A stretch of 12,028 nt of DNA, taken from assembly GCA_003520025.1 (NCBI GenBank), contig DOVP01000093.1, positions 1 to 12,028 on the forward strand, written 5' to 3'. A program made the position numbers and the translations under genes. Shown here in pieces: positions 7,524-12,028 of this stretch. Position 1 is the stretch's first letter. Every line of letters starts with the position of its first letter. Origin of the DNA: Phycisphaerales bacterium (GTDB taxonomy: Bacteria > Planctomycetota > Phycisphaerae > Phycisphaerales > SM1A02). A model generated the notes under the pieces. That model was given only the letters and a program-made list of their open reading frames with translations. It searched no databases and was not told where the DNA came from.

Positions 7524-7529
7524 CCTCCT
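7524..7529 (-). promoter_or_regulatory. Ribosome binding site deciding the start at 7518
   Basis: A perfect AGGAGG is placed 5 nt before the ATG at 7518. The ATG at 7539, seven codons further upstream, would place this sequence inside the coding region, so 7518 is preferred. Confidence 0.65.
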
Positions 7530-7580
7530 TGATATGCACGCACAGGCGAACAAAGCCGTATGTCTACGTGCGAATCCATA

Positions 7581-7597
7581 ATCTGTCAGATGGATCT
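7581..7597. promoter_or_regulatory. Compound palindrome, candidate operator, upstream of the 1008-residue protein gene
   Basis: ATCTGTCAGATGGATCT contains the perfect dyad ATCTG-T-CAGAT and an overlapping dyad AGAT-GG-ATCT. It ends 62 nt before the start at 7518. A related 17-mer with the same two overlapping dyads lies upstream of the paralogue at 10153-10169. The arrangement suggests a protein-binding site; no binding factor is known. Confidence 0.35.
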
Positions 7598-7670
7598 TGC
7601 GATCTCCCGCAACTGACTTACTCCGCAGCGGCCGACTCTATCCGCAATGGAGTGGAATTCAAAGAAAATG

Positions 7671-7699
7671 ATGAGAGGATGCAGATTCGTCAGTCTCAA
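7671..7699 (-). promoter_or_regulatory. Weak promoter candidate for the 1008-residue protein gene
   Basis: On the - strand, TTGAGA (7699-7694; 5 of 6 to the -35 consensus) and TCTCAT (7676-7671; 4 of 6 to the -10) are 17 nt apart. Transcription would start near 7664, giving a leader of about 145 nt that contains the palindrome at 7581-7597. The match is weak enough to occur by chance. Confidence 0.22.
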
Positions 7700-7772
7700 G
7701 GCGATCTAGAAAGAGGTCAGACGCCATTCGAGGGCGCACTCAAGGGGTTGATGCAGATGGTTGTCCCCCGAC

Positions 7773-7787
7773 GGTGCCTGTCCCCTT
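7773..7787. repeat. REP-like 15-mer, second copy
   Basis: GGTGCCTGTCCCCTT matches the element at 330-344 at 13 of 15 positions in the same orientation. A related C-rich piece, TTGTCCCCC, lies just upstream (7761-7769). It sits between two genes, 5 nt from the terminator-like hairpin at 7793-7825. Confidence 0.45.
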
Positions 7788-7792
7788 ACACG

Positions 7793-7825
7793 AAAGCCGG
7801 GAGCCGATTGCTCGACTCCCGACTT
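7793..7825 (-). terminator. Strong hairpin terminator of the 739-residue protein gene
   Basis: On the - strand a 13-bp stem (positions 7824-7812 with 7807-7795; two G-U pairs, the rest Watson-Crick) is closed by a GCAA loop, a GNRA-type tetraloop, and is followed by a short TTT. One more A-T pair can extend the base. It begins about 31 nt after the stop at 7856. The T-run is short, but the stem is the strongest in the window and its position is right for a terminator. Confidence 0.62.
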
Positions 7826-7855
7826 CCGATTCCAGTTGCGGCCAAGCCGCAGAAC

Positions 7856-10075
7856 TCAGGACCAGTTCTCGAGCACGATCAGCAGATCGCCCAGATCGAT
7901 GACACCGCTTCCATCGGCATCGCCGACGGTGCAATCATTGTCCATGCCGTCACAGACTTCGCCCCACAGCCCGATGATGAACATCAGGTCATTGACGTCT
8001 ACGATTCCGTCGAAGTTGAAGTCGCCGGGCACCACGATGATGCACATGGGAAGATCGATGCAGATCGTCTCGGTGCAGACAGCGCCGTTGCTGAAGGTGA
8101 CCTCGAAGTCGATGCACACGGTCGAACCCTGTGCGGCGCCGGTGAGCACCGAGTCGAAGGGCCAAGAGTGCAGCGGCGGCAAGGCCATCGTGACGTGATC
8201 GGGCGTCAATGTGTCGCCTGCGGGCGGCGTCATGGTGACGCTGGTGATGGTGTGCGTCGAATCCATGTTGCTCACACCGAGACTCAGATCGAACTCGAAA
8301 GGTGCGAAGAGGGTGCCGCACTCGACATCGAGCACCTGAATGACCGGGCAATCGGCTTCTGGATCAGGGCCGTCGTCCTGCCGAGTGACAACCAGATCAC
8401 CGAGGAGTGTCTTGTCCTGAATGGTCAGGTCGTTGTTGTAGTCGACGAGCCAACTGTCCACGATCGAGCCACCGGTGGCGGGAAGACCCTGGAAGCCATA
8501 GATGTTGTCGCCGGAGCCGAGATGCAGGGCATCGCCCGAGGCCCACACGCGGTTGGCCTTGGCATCCACACCACCTGCAGCCGATTCCTGAATCGAACCC
8601 ACGTGGAATGTGTGTGGAGTCAGAACCCACGCCCCGTCCACGCACTCATATTCGAGTACGCGAGCGACGTGAGCACTCATGTTGGTAATACCAGCCTGGC
8701 TTCGCTCGCCGAGCACCATGGTGCCCTCAGGGCTGAAGTCGATGTCGGCGACGGGTGAGGAGAACGCGTAGTTGTTGTCGACATAGAAGTCGGTCAGAAC
8801 AATCTCGAGTTGCTCGGCACCAGCGACCGGCATACCCGTCGTATCGAGTTGGACAGACCAGATCTCGTTGTTGACGGATGGGGAGTTGTTGTTGAGATCC
8901 TCGTTCCACAAGCCGTAGTAGAGACGCTCTCCATTGACCTCAAGGCCGAATGGACGATCGCCGAGCGCCACGGGACCGGGGCTGCCAGACCAGGGCGTGC
9001 CGTGATCGAAGGTGTCGAGAATCGCGCCAGTGGTGTAGTCGAGTCGGTAGATGAGCCCGTCCTCGAAGCTGCTCACGAAGAACTGGCCGTGCTCGCAGTC
9101 ATATGTAATGGAGCCAAGGCTGCTGCTTGCGGTAGGAAGGACGGCAAAGGTCGAGATCGCCGCACTGTGGGCATCGATGCGGTACACGGCACCCCAACCG
9201 GAGGGTCCCATGATATCGATGTTCCAGGTCTGCGAAGCGGTAACGAAGATGTTGCCGTACTCGTCGATGGCCAGGCCAAGGATGCTGCCGAGATTGGCGG
9301 CGGTCCAACTTGCGTGGGCGTAGCGACCGATCGGGAAGGCCGTATTGAAAGGCTGCGAACCAATGCCTGAGAGGTCAAACACGGTCAGCATGCGATCACC
9401 GGGGATACCGGGCGACACGGTCTGCACCGCAACGCGGCCAGGGCCGAAGCTCATGTATTCCTGGTCGTCGTACTGTGGACGGCCCGCGCAGTCGCTGCCC
9501 GGTACCGCATCGCAGTCGTCAATCGGATCGCAGTTGACACCCGGGTCGGTGCAGAGCGAACCCGCGCCGTACCAAACACCCCAGTGATCATCGCAGATCT
9601 GCTCGGTGACCTCGACGCAGTACCAGTAGCCCGATCCTGGTCCACCTTCTTCGATGCAGCAGGCACCTTCCTCAGGAAGTGGGTCACACTCGACGAAAGG
9701 ATCGCTGCAGACGGTTCCGGGGCCGTACCAGTAGCCACCGAGATCGAGGCAGGCCCCTTCGTCCATCACGCTGCACACCAACCCGTACGCCGGGTCGTTG
9801 TAACAACAGGCACCATCATCATGCAGCGGCTCGCACTCAACGAACGGATCACTGCAGGTGGTTCCGATGCCGTAGTAGTACCCACCGACTGCATCGCATT
9901 CGTTGGGCGTGACTTCGACACAGATCAGTCCCCCGATGTCCGGATCTTCATAACAACAGGCTCCAGCCGGGTTGGCCGGGGCTGCGGATGCAAATGATGA
10001 AAGCCCACCAACGAGGAGGGCTGCGAACAGGGCTGAAAGGCCGTTTTTCTGACTGTGGGTGGTGTTGGTAGACAT
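7856..10075 (-). CDS. Secreted modular protein: three Cys modules, propeller-like region, dockerin
   Basis: 739 residues, exported; function unknown, probably a surface or extracellular binding protein. Residues 1-31 are a signal peptide ('NGLSALFAALLVGGLSSFAS', cleavage near Ala31-Ala32). Residues 38-182 are three cysteine modules (Cys at 40, 41, 52, 60, 74, 81 and equivalents). About 197-575 is a propeller-like region ('SILGLAIDEYGNIFVTASQT', 'GAVYRID', 'DGLIYRLDYTTG', 'VADIDFSPEGTMVLGE'). About 580-680 is a beta-sandwich ('TSVTMTPPAGDTLTP', 'PLHSWPFDSVL'). Residues 685-739 are a type I dockerin with complete calcium loops at D685-N687-D689-D693-D696 and D719-D721-S723-D727-D730. The start at 10075 has GAGGAG nearby and is followed at once by a signal peptide; an open extension to 10258 lacks such features. 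It is a tandem paralogue of the downstream 1008-residue protein, which has an extra N-terminal domain and one more Cys module. Exact ligand and dockerin partner cannot be told. Confidence 0.85.
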   Translation of the reverse strand: MSTNTTHSQKNGLSALFAALLVGGLSSFASAAPANPAGACCYEDPDIGGLICVEVTPNECDAVGGYYYGIGTTCSDPFVECEPLHDDGACCYNDPAYGLVCSVMDEGACLDLGGYWYGPGTVCSDPFVECDPLPEEGACCIEEGGPGSGYWYCVEVTEQICDDHWGVWYGAGSLCTDPGVNCDPIDDCDAVPGSDCAGRPQYDDQEYMSFGPGRVAVQTVSPGIPGDRMLTVFDLSGIGSQPFNTAFPIGRYAHASWTAANLGSILGLAIDEYGNIFVTASQTWNIDIMGPSGWGAVYRIDAHSAAISTFAVLPTASSSLGSITYDCEHGQFFVSSFEDGLIYRLDYTTGAILDTFDHGTPWSGSPGPVALGDRPFGLEVNGERLYYGLWNEDLNNNSPSVNNEIWSVQLDTTGMPVAGAEQLEIVLTDFYVDNNYAFSSPVADIDFSPEGTMVLGERSQAGITNMSAHVARVLEYECVDGAWVLTPHTFHVGSIQESAAGGVDAKANRVWASGDALHLGSGDNIYGFQGLPATGGSIVDSWLVDYNNDLTIQDKTLLGDLVVTRQDDGPDPEADCPVIQVLDVECGTLFAPFEFDLSLGVSNMDSTHTITSVTMTPPAGDTLTPDHVTMALPPLHSWPFDSVLTGAAQGSTVCIDFEVTFSNGAVCTETICIDLPMCIIVVPGDFNFDGIVDVNDLMFIIGLWGEVCDGMDNDCTVGDADGSGVIDLGDLLIVLENWS
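9605..9637 (-). repeat. 33-nt exact repeat shared with 6247-6279
   Basis: Partner of the tract at 6247-6279, coding for the 'SGYWYCVEVT' region of the third cysteine module. All 33 bases are identical in the two paralogues. Confidence 0.85.
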
Positions 10076-10081
10076 GGCTGT

Positions 10082-10087
10082 CTCCTC
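10082..10087 (-). promoter_or_regulatory. Ribosome binding site deciding the start at 10075
   Basis: GAGGAG on the - strand lies 6 nt before the ATG at 10075. It supports this start over the upstream in-frame ATG codons at 10258 and 10246. Confidence 0.65.
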
Positions 10088-10108
10088 AGGTTGATGGTCC
10101 AGTGAAGA

Positions 10109-10125
10109 GCGAACGCGACGTTCGC
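10109..10125. promoter_or_regulatory. Inverted repeat in the leader of the 739-residue protein gene
   Basis: GCGAAC (10109-10114) and GTTCGC (10120-10125) form a perfect 6-bp dyad around a 5-nt centre, 33 nt before the start codon. A shorter outer pair, ATGGT (10094-10098) and ACCAT (10127-10131), partly encloses it. It could be a leader hairpin or an operator; the sequence does not decide. Confidence 0.3.
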
Positions 10126-10152
10126 CACCATGTCTCCGCCTCAACTGTGGAA

Positions 10153-10169
10153 ACCTGTCAGGTGAACCT
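10153..10169. promoter_or_regulatory. Compound palindrome, candidate operator, upstream of the 739-residue protein gene
   Basis: ACCTGTCAGGTGAACCT contains the perfect dyad ACCTG-T-CAGGT and the overlapping dyad AGGT-GA-ACCT. It ends 77 nt before the start at 10075. Compared with the site at 7581-7597, 13 of 17 positions agree and all four differences are transitions. The three that fall in dyad arms change together, so complementarity is kept; the fourth lies in the GA/GG centre. Confidence 0.35.
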
Positions 10170-10190
10170 CCCCTACCCCTCTCCAGCCCT

Positions 10191-10216
10191 CCAGAGGCCG
10201 CATCTGGCCCCTCTGG
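10191..10216 (-). terminator. Hairpin after the C25-like peptidase gene
   Basis: CCAGAGGCC (10191-10199) pairs with GG..CCTCTGG (10206-10216), giving 9 bp with a 2-nt bulge and a 6-nt loop. It lies 52 nt beyond the stop of the peptidase gene. No T-run follows on the - strand, where the next bases are purine-rich, so it may be a pause or mRNA-end hairpin rather than a complete terminator. Confidence 0.4.
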
Positions 10217-10267
10217 CAGGGCTGTACGCCACTGACCAGCGATCATGAGCCCCCTCACGCCCCCGAA

Positions 10268-12016
10268 TCAATCTGACGTGGGAACCGCCTCGCGTGAGAG
10301 CGGCAGCACCAGTGTTGGATCGCCCAGCACGGTGTACGAGGCGAGATTGGTCAGCATTCCTTCTCGGGAACCCGGCACGAGGTACAGCGATGGATCACTG
10401 CGGGATTCAGCCAGATAGTGCCTCAAGGTGGCATGGCCCGCAAGCGCGATCGGCAGCCCCGATGCCATGAAAGCAGCGGCATTGGATTCAGCTCGAATCG
10501 AGGGAATGAGCGGATTCGGCTCGTTGATCTCGGTGCTGCCGCAATAGGCGGCGATCCAGCCACTTCTGAACAACTGCTCGATGAGTGGATCTCCTGGTGC
10601 TGCAAGTTGACATCCGGTTGATGCGAAAATGGCAGGAGATTCCGGCGTAGGGATCGTCAGCGGCGAGCCCTGCACAACCTCCCCGCCGTGTTCCTCGACG
10701 CAGTCATCGATCGCAAGAGTGAACATGGCAGGCGTTGAAATCGTGCCGTCAAGCATGGAGGCCACCCCATCGGTATTGGACGGCAACCGCCCGCCATGGG
10801 CTACCGAGTAGACCAGCCTCGGCGAGCGTTCTCGCCAGAGAGAGGCGATCCCCTTCGGCGTGAGAAACATCTCGGTGAGGCCCTCCGGAGCAAGAACGAG
10901 CGTTGCCTGAGAAATATCAACACCGCTCGCATCGGCATTCGGCACATCAATCGGAACAAGGGTGGCGGTAAATGCCGCTCCGACATGCTTGAGGGTGGCA
11001 TGACACTCCGGCTTGATCACATCCGGAGCATGCGCCTTCATGTACCGGGCCTGAAGCCGCCGTGCAATCGCTGCAAGTGAAAGTTTCGCGGCCTCCAAAG
11101 TACTGGCGGGGATATACCCGGATTCTGTCATGCTCTGAGCAGCAGGAGTGTCGAGATCAGAACGCGCCTCCGAAGAAACGGACCCCGCAGCGACTGGGCG
11201 GGCGACCATCGTCAACTGAAACCCATGCCTGACAAAGCAGGCGACATCGTGTTCGCCGGCAATAAACCCGAAAGGCACCTGCTCTGTAGGTAATTTCTGG
11301 TCGCGCGGTGTGTCTTCTCCATACAGCGTCGCGTCGAATCCGGCAGACTCAAGATGTTCCCGCGCCTCATCCATGATCATCGAGATGATGTGTGGCGCTC
11401 CCATGCGCGGCGCCGTCAACATCGCGACTGGCTCCTGGTCATCCACTTCGTCAAAACGGATGCTCGTGCGTAGAATCCGATCGACAAGTCGAGGATCGTC
11501 GTACGGAATGCGGCCGACACACCATCGTGGCGGCTTCTGGAACATCTCTTCCACCATCCTGGCATCGATACACTCACCGATCCGGGGCGCGGCCACCCCA
11601 TGCATCAGCAGTGGAAGATCGGACCAAATTGGTTCCTCCACACCATCAATTCTCCACGGTCCCATCGGAATGGAAGCAGGACCACCGATCAGCAGCACGA
11701 ATGCCGCGCCCTGCTCGGGCTGATGCGCCTTGAGCGTCTCACGGACGTTCTGCAGGTCTTGCTGCGCATCACTTGATTCGGGAAGATCGACCCAAGTAAC
11801 CACCCATCCCTGGCGAGCCTTGTGCTCGAGATATGCCTGCTGAGCATCGAGTTCACCCAGTGAGGTCCCGGCAAGCACAACAAGTGTCTTGGTCGCAATC
11901 GACCGGTACTCCTCGTGCGTTCGATCAATACTGCGACAGCCCCCAGCCCCTGCCATGGCGGCGAGGCACAGCGTGGCGAGTGATCTGTACCCCCACGGCC
12001 AAGCCGTAATTCGCAT
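10268..12016 (-). CDS. Peptidase C25 (gingipain-like) homologue, probable lipoprotein
   Basis: 582 residues. The N-terminus 'LATLCLAAMAGAGGC' looks like a lipoprotein signal peptide with Cys27 as the lipidated residue, although the usual Leu at -3 is Ala. The body follows the gingipain (C25) plan. 'KTLVVLAG' and 'FVLLIGGPASIP' (about 107-117) form the first alpha/beta unit. 'CVGRIPYDDPRLVDRI' (166-181) matches the family's GR(I/F)-type motif. The probable catalytic His407 lies in 'LVYSVAHGG' and the probable catalytic Cys469 in 'PAIFASTGC', followed by 'GWIAAYCGST'. 'LGDPTLVL' (564-571) is the usual family end motif. C25 enzymes are cysteine endopeptidases acting outside the cytoplasm. No large adhesin or sorting domain follows, unlike gingipains themselves. 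The ATG at 12016 follows GGAGGAG with a short 4-nt spacer. It lies upstream of the dockerin genes in the same orientation, 192 nt away, so it may process exported proteins; that link is inference. Confidence 0.72.
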   Translation of the reverse strand: MRITAWPWGYRSLATLCLAAMAGAGGCRSIDRTHEEYRSIATKTLVVLAGTSLGELDAQQAYLEHKARQGWVVTWVDLPESSDAQQDLQNVRETLKAHQPEQGAAFVLLIGGPASIPMGPWRIDGVEEPIWSDLPLLMHGVAAPRIGECIDARMVEEMFQKPPRWCVGRIPYDDPRLVDRILRTSIRFDEVDDQEPVAMLTAPRMGAPHIISMIMDEAREHLESAGFDATLYGEDTPRDQKLPTEQVPFGFIAGEHDVACFVRHGFQLTMVARPVAAGSVSSEARSDLDTPAAQSMTESGYIPASTLEAAKLSLAAIARRLQARYMKAHAPDVIKPECHATLKHVGAAFTATLVPIDVPNADASGVDISQATLVLAPEGLTEMFLTPKGIASLWRERSPRLVYSVAHGGRLPSNTDGVASMLDGTISTPAMFTLAIDDCVEEHGGEVVQGSPLTIPTPESPAIFASTGCQLAAPGDPLIEQLFRSGWIAAYCGSTEINEPNPLIPSIRAESNAAAFMASGLPIALAGHATLRHYLAESRSDPSLYLVPGSREGMLTNLASYTVLGDPTLVLPLSREAVPTSD

Positions 12017-12020
12017 GGGA

Positions 12021-12027
12021 CTCCTCC
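12021..12027 (-). promoter_or_regulatory. Ribosome binding site for the C25-like peptidase gene
   Basis: GGAGGAG ends 4 nt before the ATG at 12016. The spacer is shorter than usual, but the match is strong, and the codons that follow encode a plausible basic n-region ('MRITAWPWGYR'). Confidence 0.6.
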
Positions 12028-12028
12028 G

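Larger units (their letters stand above)
7519..7855. other. 337-nt intergenic region between the dockerin paralogues
   Basis: No coding sequence is supported here. Reading in the - direction from 7855, it holds the terminator hairpin of the upstream gene, a REP-like 15-mer, an A/T-richer stretch (about 7650-7720) with a weak promoter candidate, a compound palindrome at 7581-7597, and the ribosome binding site for the gene starting at 7518. This argues that the two paralogues are transcribed separately. Confidence 0.6.

Noticed and set aside
7475..8758. A long + strand open frame (about 427 codons) opposite the dockerin genes
   Set aside because: It is antisense to the dockerin and beta-sandwich coding DNA of the 739-residue protein and spans an intergenic region with a terminator-like hairpin. 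Its product is a low-complexity Asp/His/Val-rich shadow with no recognisable domain.
9530..9964. Regular repeats that could suggest a CRISPR or tandem DNA array
   Set aside because: The periodicity is at protein level (cysteine modules of about 45 residues); the DNA copies are diverged and in frame.
4492..10075. Cellulosome components, suggested by the dockerin domains
   Set aside because: No glycoside hydrolase, carbohydrate-binding module or cohesin is visible. Dockerin-type repeats are common in planctomycete secreted proteins outside cellulosomes.
10076..10258. An N-terminal extension of the 739-residue protein to 10258
   Set aside because: It adds Arg/Gly-rich sequence before a clean signal peptide and reads through the leader that contains the GAGGAG site and two inverted repeats.

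Overview
The window most likely comes from a planctomycete, probably of the class Phycisphaerae. This is inferred from family content, since there is no rRNA or other marker. The pointers are an extracytoplasmic-function (ECF) sigma factor translationally coupled to a Hanks-type Ser/Thr kinase with a TPR-rich C-terminus, secreted proteins ending in two-repeat type I dockerins, 'GACC' cysteine modules, and a PEP-CTERM-like tail of the 'PAPAGLAVFGLAALG'+Arg type. The DNA is moderately GC-rich.

Layout. The left 3.5 kb is read on the + strand: the 3' end of a prephenate dehydratase gene (ACT domain, to 299), an ECF sigma factor (358-972) and a large receptor-like kinase (969-3518) whose GTG start overlaps the sigma stop by 4 nt. 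The remaining 8.5 kb is read on the - strand. In transcription order it holds a C25 (gingipain-like) peptidase homologue with a lipoprotein-like N-terminus (12016-10268), a 739-residue secreted dockerin protein (10075-7856), a 1008-residue paralogue of it with an extra N-terminal domain (7518-4492), and a small secreted PEP-CTERM-type protein (4304-3579). The two blocks converge at a 60-nt junction holding a GC-rich hairpin.

How the genes may work together. The sigma factor and kinase form a signalling pair in which the membrane kinase presumably controls the sigma factor. The four - strand genes all encode exported products: a putative envelope protease, two modular surface or matrix proteins (Cys-rich modules, a propeller-like region, a beta-sandwich, a dockerin), and a protein with a C-terminal sorting signal. 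No cohesin or exosortase lies in the window, so the dockerin partner and sorting machinery are unknown. Gaps of 187 to 337 nt, each with hairpins or promoter-like elements, suggest that these genes are separate transcription units rather than one operon.

The observations most worth checking are: a compound palindrome upstream of both dockerin paralogues whose four differences preserve the dyads; a cysteine module with nearly invariant spacing, present seven times; a G8 tract forming the spacer of a candidate promoter; and two copies of a 15-nt motif resembling dispersed REP-type sequences. No tRNA, rRNA, CRISPR array, insertion sequence or intact transposase was seen.
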